Origin: Nomia melanderi
Lineage: Eukaryota; Arthropoda; Insecta; Hymenoptera; Halictidae
DNA length: 64,000 nucleotides
Reading direction: 5' to 3'
NCBI RefSeq assembly: GCF_051020985.1
Contig: NC_135008.1
Coordinates: 3,968,001-4,032,000, forward strand
Shown here: in pieces, positions 1 through 12,234 of the stretch
Position numbering within the stretch: position 1 is the stretch's first letter
Layout of the letters: each line of letters begins with the position of its first letter
Notes under the pieces: model-generated
Told to the model about the DNA's origin: nothing
The model's input: the letters and a program-made list of their open reading frames with translations, nothing else
Database searches by the model: none
Position numbers and translations under genes: made by a program

Positions 1-3000
1 CGAGATAACTTTTATGCGCCTTGTAATACAACGTTCGCTCCGACTCGCGGCGACCGGACGTCGAGTTTTCAGCTGATTCGGAGACTTCTCGGTTCCGCGA
101 TTCGATGCTGTTTTTATATGGAGATCGCGAAGTGGACGGAATAGGCGATTATAATAATTTACCGTTTACCCGTCTACTCAGCGAAAATGAGGAAACTTTC
201 TAAGCAACTCTCCTCCAATTTTCCTCGACTGTTTGTTCTGGTAATGATTCGCGCTGCTTCTTTTATTTACTCAACGCCGGAGCACGTTGAAGGCTCGCAC
301 GAAGCGCGCTGTTTGTTCTCGGCAGGAGCAACAAGTATCGAGGCATTATGCGTCAATGGAGCACCCAATTTCCTCGTCGACGCAGAAATACGAATGTGTA
401 CGTCCAAGCGCATTGTGCAATGTTAATAGTCATTTCACGCTGGATCCAGGGAAATTTCAAGTATTTCCTATGGCGAATGGTAGTAATAAATTAGCGATCT
501 TGACGAATGGTCAAGGATTAGCGAGATAAGGGGATGATTGACTATAGAGGGCAATCTTCCTGTCGTTTACGATGACTGGGAACGATGGAGACGGACGAGA
601 CGAGTCCACGGAGGGTCAGAAAGAAATTATTCTCGGCGTGGTAAATCAGTGCGCCGCCGGTTCCGAAGTTTCGCCCGGCGGCGATAACTCGCGACCCTAG
701 AGGGGTCCTGGGACGAATCTGCAACCGCTGGGATTAGGCACGTCCCGTCTAACGCGCTGGAACGAGCCGAGTTTGCGGAACTTCCTTCCCTCGGCCGTAT
801 CGTGTTTCAGGAGTTGCACGTGTACCACGCGCGCGCCTCCTTCCCAACGTGTTTACGCGGAACGCTGGAATAACGCGCCCAGGAAATTGGGGCTTCGTCG
901 ACCGACTCGTTTCACTCCGCCCCATAGTTCATTGGTTTTCTGTTCGGAGATCGGTTTGCCAACCATTACGACTCGACTGACAGGAGGTTCGAGAAAAATA
1001 CAGCAAGAAAGAATTATTTCATTTTCCTTTCGTTTTCTTGGTGCTTTTGATTCGAGATTATTCAGCACGTAAGACGAAACACAGTAGCTTTCGACCAATG
1101 AAAGGTTTAAAGTAACGATAAACAGGATCACTTTTATTTCGCTCGATTAACGATTGATCTATAATTATTCCCCGCGAGGGATGAAAATCGCGAACGCGTG
1201 AAACGCATTAATTTTCATCGGCGCGCCTGTAATTCGTCGGGTCACGTCGCATTCGTCACTGCTTTTAATATTCCTCGGTCGTTGACGGATGCGTCGTCGT
1301 CCGTACCGTGACAGCGACGTCACGGGACCTTTTTATATTGCCTGTCGATGGCCGGCGGTATCGGTGAACGTTTTCGACGATCGCCGATTACTCTAGCGCA
1401 CGGTGAAATGAGAACGCGCAAGGTTGATCCTCGTCGATAATTAACTTTCACCGTGATGATAACGGAAAGGTACGAGCGTCAAACTAATTTTATCATTCGG
1501 AGTGCATTCTTGAATTCATATGGAAAAGAAACTTTCCGTTCGTTGGACAGTGGACGAGGAATAAGTAAGAGATTCGATGAACTCGGTAATTTTCCACTCG
1601 AGTTTCTTGATAATTCTACGTACTTTCTGCCCCGTAAGTGGCTCTAGAGGCCATCGGCTATCATCTCGAAGGTCTAACGACGTTCCCAGGCCGACAATCT
1701 CGTCGAAGAACCCGATGACAGGCTAAGGAAAAACTAGCGACAGCCAATAACAACGCTAACGGCGGCGAAGCGCGGCTATCGGAGACCGTCGAAGGGGAGG
1801 AACGTTCGATCGATTCCACTGAATCGTTCATCGTCGAAGCCTCCTCAGGCCCTGAATTGCTATTTTTGACGTATACATTACGTCCCATCGACGACCGACC
1901 GGGGAGACGCGGCTCCCAGAACAAAGAGGGTAATCGCGCCCCTCTTGTGTCGCACTTATTCCAACGACAGACGAGAACTGTCAACGGCACGCGACGCGGT
2001 TTGACGCGCGCGCGACGACGTAGAATTCCGCAGTCTACTCTCTTTCTCTCGCTCCCTTTTTCCGCCTCCCTCCCGCCTTTTCGCTCGCCTCCATTCGGAA
2101 ACTGTTTTCGAAGCTGTCATCGATGCCAGACCTAACGCGAGCAACGTTCCCCCGAACGCGGTCCGCGACGCGCCGGAAAAAATAGATTGAGTTCGTTGAC
2201 CGACGGACGGTTCGCGCGTCCAGTCGAACTTCCGTGTCACCTGTAGAGGAGGCGGAGGATCGCGGCGAGCGGAGTTCGGCAACCGTCGGCTATTTTTGAC
2301 GCCGGTCACGACAGTTGCATGGAATAACCAGCTGGCTAACTTCCGGGATTGGTAACTTCGGACTCGAATAAGAGCCGGCGGCTGCTGCGGCAAGGGGGTT
2401 GGGCTGGTAGCTGTAGAACGCTCGCGAGCTTCATTCCGATGTCTACTTTTACTCGGAAGATTTCCTTTTCCCGGCTCCCCGATGCTTCTCCCATGGAAGT
2501 CGAACTGTTCGGACTCCGAGAAACGGGGACGTACTCGCCGAATTTACGGAGCGAAGTATGGAGTTCGGTGTAAAATGACTCAGGGGGTTCCTGTGCAAAA
2601 AGTGCACGCGACTTCTGTAACTTTGAGAGAGCCGGATCGCAGCTCGGATCGAAATGAAAATTCTAAATAGTAAACATTTGCTTCGTACCGTACACTTTTC
2701 CTCGTTGATTCCGTTATCATTCGATCGAGCGTCGCGGAAAATTGCGACGATCGCCGAGTCCGCGAGCTTCGCATCAAAGAGCAAAGAATTACGGGGCATT
2801 CAACGGGGAAAACCGGGGTCACGCAACGGCGCGCCGCGACGCACAATACCGCGGAGAGGAGCCGCACGAGATAAAGCCGAGGGGAGTAGAAAAAGACAAT
2901 CGCCGGGAGAAAGTGGAATCCGCATTTTTCCCTCTCTTTTTCCAGCGAGCGCATTATGCGAGTAGATCGAATCATGCCGGCGCCCTTAATGCATGACGCG

Positions 3001-3020
3001 GCCCGCAGGGGCAGCGCGGT

Positions 3021-3053
3021 GCACCTTGCGCCCTGCACCCTGCACCCTGCGCA
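3021..3053 (+). repeat. Short heptamer tandem repeat
   Basis: About four and a half degenerate copies of a 7-bp unit close to GCACCCT lie head to tail. Copies two to four differ at one position or are identical. This is a small minisatellite with no visible function. Confidence 0.6.
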
Positions 3054-3137
3054 CGTATTCGATTGGCCGCGCTGCGTCGCAACGCAATAATATCGCAACG
3101 ATCCATCACACCGACGCCGTCAATAAAACATCTGCCA

Positions 3138-3483
3138 GTTCTTGCCACCCTCGCGCCGGCCTTTCTATCTCTCACCCCTTATCCCTCCTTCCCGCCAGTG
3201 CACTTTCACTCTTCGATCGCGTTTTTCTTTCCCGCGTCGATCGATCCTCCCGCCTCTCCCCAGGCCGCCGAGTCCTCTTCTATTCCGCTTTGCTCCGCGT
3301 GACGACTCGAACCGGCGGCGGGAGAACCGTGAAAGCGAGCGAAAGAAAGGAGACGGAGAATGGGGAGGAAAAAGTGAGGAATGAGGAGGGAGAGACACAG
3401 ACGTGAGGGATGAAAACAAGAGTGATAGAGGAGGTTATTGCAAGAAGGTGGTGGGAAAAGCAGCAGGGACGCATTAACGGAAA
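3138..3483. repeat. Pyrimidine-rich block followed by purine-rich block
   Basis: The + strand is strongly pyrimidine-rich from about 3138 to 3300, then switches to strongly purine-rich from about 3319 to 3483. No perfect unit repeat explains either half. It is low-complexity DNA with an abrupt strand asymmetry; the two halves are not an exact inverted repeat. Confidence 0.5.
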
Positions 3484-4416
3484 GATAACGAGGAAAGTGA
3501 ACGTTTTGGGTGCTTTTAACGAGTAGTAAATTTTGAGAACTAGTTTGTATTAAGATGTTACTGTAAATTATTTCGAATGTAGAGAGACTAATCGCGCTGG
3601 TATCAATTTGGGGGAATATTGCTAGTAAATTTAATCTCCAAGCGTATCAACCCCCGAGAACTCATAATTCCTGATTAACAAAGCTCGTTACTCCAATCTT
3701 ATTTCACGATAAGATCCGCTGCGTTTGACGTTCACGAAACGTCGCGTGAATGAACACCCGCCAGCCCCCGATTTACGCCGCTCGGAATCATTAATACCCG
3801 CGGCGAGCCGCGAAGGGACAAAGCCTCGAATCGAACCTCGCCGGGAGCACCTCTGTTTACCCTTCATCGTATTCAGCTTTTTCACTCCTATTTTCCCTTC
3901 CTTCTAAACTTCCCTTTCTTCTCCACTTTCCGCCTCCCCTCCATAATCCTCGCGTTCCTCCCCCTTAGCGTTTTTACCTTCATTCATACCCCTTGCCCTC
4001 CGGTTTCATTATTCCTCCGTCTCGTTTCTAGCCTCGAACCTCTCTCCGAGTCTCTCCCACGGATACCCCATAAATGCTAACTGCACCCTCGGTTTTATTC
4101 AAATTTCTTACGTCGCCCTTCGAATCTTCTTATTTCATCCCTCAAAACAAGACAAGAAAACTTCATTCCTCCGTACACGAGAAGAAGGAAATCGAGGAAA
4201 CTCGCGTCGAGCCGAAAAACCACGGAAAAATTAATTTCCCGGATAGGATTTCACGGGAGGTGAAGCGGCGTTCGGTCGCAATAACAATCGCGAGTCTCGG
4301 GGAAGTGAGGAGGGTTCCCTCGACCGCGTTCGATCCTCACGAAATTCCAATTCGCCGTCTCGCGTGTACGGCCCGGAGCGCAGGAATTCGCGCGAGGGTT
4401 CGGAGCTAGGTCCTTC

Positions 4417-4441
4417 GGGAGTCGGGGGCGGGGGATGGGGG
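4417..4441 (+). other. G-quadruplex-capable run
   Basis: Four G tracts of 3, 5, 5 and 5 bases are separated by loops of 4, 1 and 2 bases, which satisfies the usual G3+N1-7 quadruplex rule on the + strand. No promoter or splice feature is recognisable beside it. Confidence 0.55.
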
Positions 4442-4590
4442 CCGTCAGGCTGCGAGCCGAGGAAAAGAGAGGCGAAGACGCGCGTCGCTGCCGGCCTTCC
4501 TACGGATTGGATTCTTTCATTGAATTGCAAAGCAGCGTTCGGCGAATTTAACGCGGGAAATCGCGACGGCGTGTCCATCGTTCCCCGGAG

Positions 4591-4622
<32 letters not shown>
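4591..4622 (+). repeat. (GTC)n microsatellite
   Basis: Ten perfect GTC units plus two bases form an uninterrupted trinucleotide array. Several short reading frames cross it and would encode serine or threonine runs, which is a by-product of the repeat and not evidence of coding. Confidence 0.95.
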
Positions 4623-5264
4623 GCCGGCGTCAGGCGTCGTCGACGTTACGACGGACGTTTTCGCGTAGAATATTCCCCGTCCCCGCTCGACGGTCGGAGG
4701 AGGTTGGAAATTCAATCGAGAGTGCCAATTATCGCACGGAATCGGATACCGTTTGGCAGAGAGAACGAAAAGAGGAACGGCACCGGGACCGTACGGCGAA
4801 GCTGCGCGATGCGGAGGCGGGACCCGGGGGGCGGACGGGCGAAAGAGATAACGAAATGGGAAACACAACGATTCGAACGGCGTGAATATTGGATACAACG
4901 GGCGGAATAATGAGCGGCCCCCGGTATCGCACATGCTCCGAGCAAATTACTCCTACCAGCCGATGGTGCTCGTTTCGGTCGCGTTTTACGCGGAAACGAT
5001 GGAACCGTGGCCAAGTGCGATGTAAATATCGCGGAAATATCGATGATCGAAGATAATATTGCCGGACGCGTTTCGGGCAGGAAGACAGAATGCGGGACGC
5101 GTTAATGGCCGGCGTGAAACGTTTTGTCCGGTATTAAAGCACGACCCGTTGTTATTTGTATTACGCTGTTCTAAAGACTGGCAGAAATGGGAGAATTATT
5201 CGGAGAGCGGCTATGAATTTCCGTGTCCCCCTGAAAGTCCATTTTCGATCGGCCGTTGGCGCGT

Positions 5265-5305
5265 CCTGAAACACGAGCGGAGAGGGGGGGAAAGACAAAA
5301 AGAGG
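5265..5305 (-). promoter_or_regulatory. Candidate minus-strand 3' splice acceptor
   Basis: Read on the minus strand, a pyrimidine-rich tract (about 5303 down to 5269) ends in GTTTCAG, so any exon would begin at 5265 and run leftwards. The last bases match the acceptor at 6649. The following minus-strand sequence has a purine-context ATG near 5245 and an open frame of about 23 codons ending in TAG. Joining the short segment 6648-6586 to this point would remove a 1.3-kb intron and keep a frame open, but no donor or homology confirms this. Purine-rich + strand DNA extends to about 5480 and could mimic a tract by chance. Confidence 0.25.
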
Positions 5306-6585
5306 ACAGCGGCAAGGGGTGAGCCGGCAGAGTGAGCGAAGGTCGCCGAAAAAGGTAGCCGAACGACGGATACGCAATAGAAACGTGAAAGTGGTAGGAG
5401 AAAATGGCGGTCAAAGACTATCGAAGCGACGAACGCGGGTAGAGAAGATGAGCGAGGGTGGGCCGAGGGGTGAAAGGGAAAACATGAAACGCGGCCCGGT
5501 GGTGAGGACGCAGACAGCGGGGGCAGGTAACAGAGGCTATTACGCGGCTCTTTCTACCGGCGCCCTTTTATTTTCCACGGTCCTACCGCGTACCTACCCT
5601 TGCTCGACTACCTTCCAGAACTCCTACACACGCGGAATACATCCATTCATTTGGCTTTGAACTTCAATGGTAATGTTATTGCATCGTTACCGAAGGTCGC
5701 CGCCTCTTCCTGCGCTACTCTCCCGCTGATTTGCCTGTTTCCTCCCTCCGCTCTTCTCCTTTTGCCGGCCCGAGGAGACACTTGAACGCGACGCTACGCG
5801 TAATGCGACCTCGGGGAAGCTACTATTCGCTGCCGGGATTTTTAATAAGTATCTTTTAATTATTATCGGTAGACCGGGCGTTCGAGCAAATACACACTTC
5901 TACGGGCCGCCCGATGGAAGCGCCGGGGTCAAAGGAACATTCGTTTTATCCTGTTAAAGGATCTATCGGGTATCAAAGAAACGAGAAGTCTCGTTAAATG
6001 TCGTCGAATGTTTTCGGCTTTCGAATGGGCAACGTATTCCGCCTGAGGTATATGGTTTTACGACGGAGGGCCCGACTCTTAGGGAACACGATATTCGTTC
6101 GACAAGCCAGCTATTGCGGGCTCGACTTCGTCTCACGAAGTTTACGAAACAGGAAAGAAGTTATGACCTGCGGAAAGGTGTCCGAATACCGGGTCAAGAT
6201 ACGAAAGGCTGTTCTACAATTACAGCAGCTTCCAGACGAAAAACACGTGTTCCCTCGTGTCCCGAAACCAGGGTGTCCAGTGTCGAGTGACGTTTATACT
6301 AAACTTTCTCCGGTGCTTCTTAACCGGCCTCGAAAGAAGCCTCCAAAGAAGGGTCGTCCTTGACCCACGCACCCTCTCTGCGTTTCAAAGGACTTCCGCC
6401 TGACATTTGGCCGGTCGGGAAAACTGAGAAACTCGTCTCTCTCCTTGGGGAGCAATATCGACAAACGGAACGCATAAACACGTGTCTGAGGCAGGGATTT
6501 GCCAATCGTCTGGATATTCTCTCGCTCCGTAGGTGGGAATGGGGTAGTTCTGCCAGATAAACTGTTTGGGCTTCGTCGACCTTAC

Positions 6586-6648
6586 CTCGATACGCCTGAT
6601 TTTCTTTGCAAAACACCAGAAGCTTGTGAGATGGAGCAGGGTACGTAC
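6586..6648 (-). promoter_or_regulatory. Candidate recursive splice site / short RS-exon (site X)
   Basis: On the minus strand the tract at about 6680-6652 is pyrimidine-rich and ends GTTTCAG at 6649. The next bases, from 6648, are GTACGTAC, which resembles a 5' donor, so acceptor and donor abut. A second donor, GAG|GTAAGG, follows at 6585, defining a 63-nt exon-like segment that is open in all three frames. Juxtaposed acceptor and donor plus a nearby downstream donor is the known arrangement of recursive splice sites (ratchet points, RS-exons) in long insect introns. The immediate donor has C at +4 instead of the usual A, which weakens it. Alternatively this is an ordinary small exon starting with GTACGT, or chance. 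Confidence 0.4.
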
Positions 6649-6699
6649 CTGAAACACGAGGAAAAGAAACTAAGGTTATTAAAATCCTCTAGCAAGAAA

Positions 6700-9600
6700 A
6701 TCCTTGGTTAAATCAAACTTATTTCTATGTTATCGTGATTCGTATATTGTTGTAAGCATAAGAGTTCGTTTGTTTAACTTCGAGGGACCACGGTGCATCG
6801 CGTGACGGGTCATCAGCCAAAATTTACCGATCGTCTCGGTTTTACCGCGCCGCGGAAGCCAAAGACGGCTTCCATCGCGTTCGGGTTAGCTTAATAGGGA
6901 ATTATTTAACGCGGTACACACAGGGTCGTTACCATTTCGCCACGGATGAGGCTTTGTCGGCGCCGAAACCGTGTAATTTCGACGCTGGTGTCGGGGACCG
7001 CCTCGACAAACGCGCATTTCGCGGGACTGTATATTGTATTCCGTTTCGCGGGGGGCGTTGCATTTTTGATGCTTCTGGACAAACGGAATCGAGGAACGTT
7101 TTATGACGAACGCGGAACGCTGTGACGGCCCTTTGATGTTTCTTGCAGGAACTTTGTTGCGTAACAGCGCGACGCAGGTTACTTGCGAGATCCCCGCGAC
7201 CCGCGATGCAACGTGCCCGCAGAATCCTCGTCCGCGAGATTCCTTTGCTTCGAAGCCGCAACTCTCCGTAATCAACGGGAAATAAAAGGAAAGGCGCGAG
7301 CATGACAACCAGAAGCTTAAAGAATTACGTCTGCAATTTCAATGTTTACCACTGTTTATAACGCGTTTCCTTCGTTGATACCTAGATGATCGCTAAATAG
7401 CTACGGTATCTCTCTGTGAATATTGTTCTTAAGTCTTACAAGGAGTGTTCAAAGAAGTTGGAGATAAATATTGTTCCATCTTCATATATGAATTAAAGAA
7501 TATTGAAAGTAGAACGAATTGCCTTTGTTTCTATCGAATCCTACGAATTTTCTCTTTTGTTCTTCTGTACAGTGGTTATCGAAGTTCCGAGTTTTGGACT
7601 AGGCTGTCTAGAATGTAGACTCTAGATCCTGCAAAATCGTGACGAATTCACTTCGCCAAGTCTACACAGTCTCCGTGGCGCCGTGTCGCATATTATTTTC
7701 ACGAGTGTCGCGTGTAAAGCGGCGCAGGTAGAGAAAAAACTGTCCGTTCGGTTCGTGCTAAGGGCAGAGCGCGGCGTCTAATGAGCGGGTACCGCTGGAA
7801 ATTGTCTGTTTTCGTGGCGGGGCGTTCGCAACGACGCGGAGATGTGTCATTAAAGATTGTTTGAAATTCGTTGCGTGCGGTACGAATTTCGTACATCGCA
7901 CGGGACAAGAACGCCGGCCGCGAAAGACGAGGAATAATCGGTGTCTATCGCCGCTCGATGCGATGATTCAGTTCCGCGAAGTTATTCGGCCGGCCGATTG
8001 CGATCGCACACGCGTGCACGTAATTCTTTCGTTTCCTACGCGGAATCGTACTCTCGCGCCCGCCTTAATGGGAATATTATTGCGCCCTCTCCCGTCTTCG
8101 GCCGAAAGAAATTCAACGTTTGATCCGCTTCCTCGATTCGAGCTGCGAATGATTCGCCTGCTTCTAAGAAACAGATTATGAAGGTAATTCATAAAATTGA
8201 AGCTTAGCAGATGTGTCGCGAAGATCAGAACGGACAGATCAGTGCTGCACCTATTTTATAATGAATTACAAGAAGCTAGAACTCTGCTAAAAGTTCTATA
8301 AAAGGAGCTCCACAGAAGAAAACTTTACGATGAAATCTTTCCCCTTTAAAATTTGATTAAAATTTGTTCTCCAATTTTCGAGCACCAATATTATCCACAG
8401 CTCTCTAAACTTACTATATTTCAACCGACTCAACTACTCGTACAAGCAGATCCAAACACGCAACCCGAGACACATCCGTACTTCGAGCATAAAACGATCG
8501 AGACAAGAGACCGTTTCCCACCGCTCTCGCAATTAACACGAATCACCGAGATCAATAATTCCCCGGTCCCGCGGAGCTCGTCTCCTTTTGATCGGCTCGA
8601 AGAGCGCGGCGAGTTTCTCGGTTCCACAATGAGCCCTCGCCGAGGCAACCCTGGAAGTTGCCCCGCTTATCGACCCTTGAAATTTTTGCGGACGAATGCC
8701 GAAACGTCCCGCGGAATTAATTCCATTCCTTTTAAACGGCCGATTTAATAAACACCCCTCCGCGAGGCGTATCGCGTTCCCTTTCAATATGGCCGCCCCT
8801 TACCACCCCCGGTCCCGTTTTTTCACGGTATCGTTGCAGCCGAGGGGTTCTTTCGCCGCTCATAGAGCGTCGCGTCCCTTTTTTCTTTTCCACTGCACCT
8901 CCCTCTCTCTCTCTTCTCCTTTTCTTATCTCTTTCCCGCGAAGAGCGGATCTTTATAGCGCGCGAGAGCTCGCGAGAGGAGGGAGAGACCCGAGGAGATG
9001 AACCGTAGAGGATGGACCATGAAACTGCCGCAATTCACTTGCCATCGGGCAATTACGTCCGCTTAAAATCATCTCCGCGGGGCGGCTGACGGACGACCGA
9101 CCGGTATCGGACGTGACTCTTCGGGTATGCACACGGTATTCCCCGTGAAATCGATGATGGACCGGCTGGGATCGCTCGAAGGACATTCGTCGGGTTCTCC
9201 GGCTACGTGGACGCGGGCATTTAATGCGCCGTGTCGTGTGGGTGCGAGCCGAACGGGGCGAAACAAGTCGGAATTGCGGGATACAGTTCGCAGATCCGGG
9301 GGAACCGCGCGCGATGACTAACCCGGATGAGTCAGCCGACGGTGGAAGTTAAAATATATTTTTCATTCTCTCCGGAGAGTGTACTTTTCAGTGATTTATC
9401 TCGAGGACTTTGGAACTGATGTTCGCAAGAGATATTCTTGGAAACGCGCGGAATGAATCGCCGGGTTTTGATGAATGACCGGAGTTCGGTATCATCTTTT
9501 TCAAAGAGGACAGCTTTAGGGTGTGCGTACAGAGGAAGGCTTGTTTAAAAAGTGTATTGTAAAAATAGTGTGGAATTGACCTTGGCCACCGTCGAGGAAA

Positions 9601-11280
9601 CCGGCCGGGAGACTTTCATCCTCGAGCGTCAAAGGGATCTGATATAACTTGATCGGGACGTAGGCGTAAAGGAAATTTGAAGGTCAGCTTTATTTTTCTT
9701 TTAAGAGGCGCCAGGAAAATTCCTCGGTGTGTTTCTCTTTAACGAAGCTCGCCCGAGGGGAACTTCAAAGCAGCGGCCCGTTAAAGAAGGTGCGGAGAAA
9801 AAAAAAAAAGAGGGAAAAATATGTGGGCAATTTTCTTTAAACTACCGGCGTCTGGTGACTTTCGCACAAAATATTCTGTCTATTCTACGCTTTCACGGCG
9901 GCCATTCGGTTCAATTGGGCAAATGTAACGGGAACACCATAAGCGGACGGGCATTATCGTGCCGCGCCGGCTGCGTGGTCGTTCCGAGCGCGATTCCAAC
10001 GATATCAGGGGGTTTTTGCCGCGCTACTCGAGGGGACAGTAGTCGGGGAATATTAATTTAAGCGTTCCTAAGACGCTCCGTCCGCGATATCATCTACGAC
10101 CCGGGCCGAAGAGGCCTGTTGCGTCCTCGAGTGCATTAAGATAAAAATGCAAGATGGGGGACCGGCGTAACTACGACGTACCATCGGAAGAGGGACGGAG
10201 CCGCTGCGAGATTTCTTCCCGGAGATACTGGCGACTGTACGGTTCCCGTAAAAAAGTATATGGGTAAAAATATACTCTGTTAAATGGGCAGTATCTGCCC
10301 GTGGAAATTGAGTTTTAACTCTCGAGGACCGTCTGACTCCTCTCTTTTTTCTAACACTTTAACGAGCGAGCCCTTCTGCAGCGAACAACGATAGGTTTAT
10401 GGAGCATTTTTTAATGAATACAAGGAATAGCGATTATATCGGATCGTAAATGACGTCAGTTGAACGATCACGAACGAAAAATTCGGGCGGTACTCGAGGG
10501 AATTCGGTTCGTTTCACGTAAGATACGGAATCGTAATTGTTTCGAATGCGTTACACGTGCCGGGGGATCTGTTAAATTAAACGTGGTATTGTTTAACCGT
10601 GTTTGTAATTGAAACAGAAAGGCATCTATTGAAGATTGTACAATAGAACGAGTAATTGTTTCGTAGTAACTCAGCCCGATTTCGGATCAATTAAGCGGCC
10701 CTATTTACGGCGTCAAGCGCCGCGTAGCAGTGAAAATTTTCATTACGAGGCGGGGTCGAGCGTTTGCTCGTAATAATTCGATACTCGGCCAGTATTCCCG
10801 TTGAAAGGCGATAAAGCGTGATGGCCGTGAAGTCCTGCGCGAAATTAATGCCGTCATTAGGTTTGATTAAAGTTTTTACGAGGTGTCAAGCGTGGGCGTC
10901 GGGTCTCGCCATTAAACGATACGCTATTCCTGAACTTGATCCATGTTGTTGCGCGGCAACCTTATACCCCCTATTTTTTAAGCATATTACAACGATGTAA
11001 CAGGAATCCGAAACAACGTCTAGCACATTCCCTAGCTGGTCTATCGTCGACCTTAAATCCTGTCAAACGAGGCATAATAAACCTCTCGCATTAAAAATTA
11101 CTTACAACCGCTACAAAGCACCTTCAGGGACTAACAAAATGGCACAAGAGTAACCAAATATTTTCATTGCCATCGCCACTGGAATACACTCAACATACTA
11201 ATTACTAGAATACTTTCGTAATACACTACACACTACTTTCACCCCCTTTACAGTAAAATCATGAAGCTCGATGTTAAGTA
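6700..11280. other. Gene-free segment with AT-rich islands
   Basis: No exon or RNA gene could be supported. AT-rich islands lie at about 7310-7560, 8190-8420 and 11000-11280, within CpG-rich surroundings. The tract 8876-8938 is pyrimidine-rich and includes a short CT run. A run of about twelve adenines lies near 9800. Open frames here are short and overlapping, without recognisable domains. Confidence 0.55.
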
Positions 11281-11509
11281 TTAACCCTTTGTGGACGAAA
11301 ATCCTTCGAAACATGCGAAATTTTCAACATATAAAGCTAAATTACAATCGCCACCTGATTCGACGCAGCAAACTTTCAAATTTTCAATTCAATATTAAAC
11401 CTTGTGTAATGTAACAACATATAAAGCATCGAAGTAAAATAGTTCTGCCTCTTAATCTATATAACATAATCAATTGTGTTGAAAAATATTGTCGAGTGCA
11501 AAGGGTTAA
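11281..11509. mobile_element. Short TTAA-flanked element, family B (CCCTTTGCACTCGA end)
   Basis: A 221-bp AT-rich segment starts CCCTTTGTGGACGA and ends TCGAGTGCAAAGGG, with TTAA on both sides (11281-11284 and 11506-11509). TTAA target sites and CCC-starting ends are typical of piggyBac-type transposons. The element has no coding capacity, so it would be a non-autonomous MITE. Its two ends match over about the outer 7 bp, then diverge. The left end resembles the family A end seen at 35978-35992, so this may be a hybrid or a rearranged copy. Confidence 0.5.
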
Positions 11510-11638
11510 TAGAAGAAAAGGAAACTGCGGTCTGATCTCTTGCCGTTCGACTAATTAAATCATTTGTTCGCGAGTTAGTCTTCCAAATATGAATATTTCA
11601 TCTCATCGAAATGCCGACATCCGCCCGCAAAGGGTTAA
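11506..11638 (-). mobile_element. Half copy of TTAA element, family A, reversed
   Basis: Read on the minus strand from 11634, the sequence begins CCCTTTGCGGGCGGA and stays similar for about 110 bp to the left part of the element at 35543 and to the one at 15022. Shared stretches include the block around ATGAGATGAAAT and the block ATGATTTAATTA. TTAA follows at 11635-11638. The matching right half is absent: the family B segment takes over at the shared TTAA (11506-11509). This looks like insertion of, or recombination with, a second TTAA element. Confidence 0.55.
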
Positions 11639-11725
11639 TTGATAAACTTCCTAAAATATTGTCTGTGTTTCATCGGGAAATGTTAAATATGTCTAACGAA
11701 ATATCTTCCCCCTGCAAACGGTTAA
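11639..11725 (+). mobile_element. Possible decayed right end of a TTAA element
   Basis: The end at 11703-11725, TCTTCCCCCTGCAAACGG then TTAA, aligns with changes to the right terminus at 35976-35996. Upstream similarity is weak. It may be a solo right end left beside the reversed half copy. Confidence 0.22.
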
Positions 11726-12234
11726 TCTACAGCGGATAAACTAACACTTCTGGTCAGTACATAGTCAGCTTTATCCTTCCCCCGTCGATATTTACAGTCG
11801 CGATACGCGGCAATGAAAGAGCAGCGGTTCCCAGCCATCGCCATTACTCTCCGCGATTATGCAATAACTGCACCGTGCTCACCGCGAACGATAATAGATC
11901 ACGGGGTCGGAGGGGTGCGCGCCGGTCTGCCGAGGAAACCGCCAGCGGTGCCTCCTGAATTTGCAAATTTACAGCGGCGCGAGCTGCGAGGGGAAGCGGG
12001 GGTGAACAGGGCGATCGGATTTTATTGCGCCCGGGGACTTCTGCCGAATTCGCAGGAGCAGAGCCGTCGCGGTGGATGTCTGGCGCGCGTGGACCGGGGT
12101 CCGGCGCGTGGATGGAGCTAAGGGACGCCAGATGTAGCGCAGCCGGCGATCGAGGATCTGCTCGGTAAGGGAACAGAAGCAGAAACGCAGGCTCAGGGAC
12201 CGCTCTGGCCGATTCCCTAGCAGTAGGGCTTGAA

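Larger units (their letters stand above)
1..4590. other. Gene-free CpG-rich segment
   Basis: No exon, RNA gene or transposon could be supported here. Open frames on both strands overlap one another and show no recognisable domain, so I treat them as chance. The stretch 2036-2100 is pyrimidine-rich, and 3890-4060 is another pyrimidine-rich tract. A small heptamer repeat, a strand-composition switch and a G-run are listed separately. The composition suits intergenic or intronic insect DNA with undepleted CpG. Confidence 0.55.
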
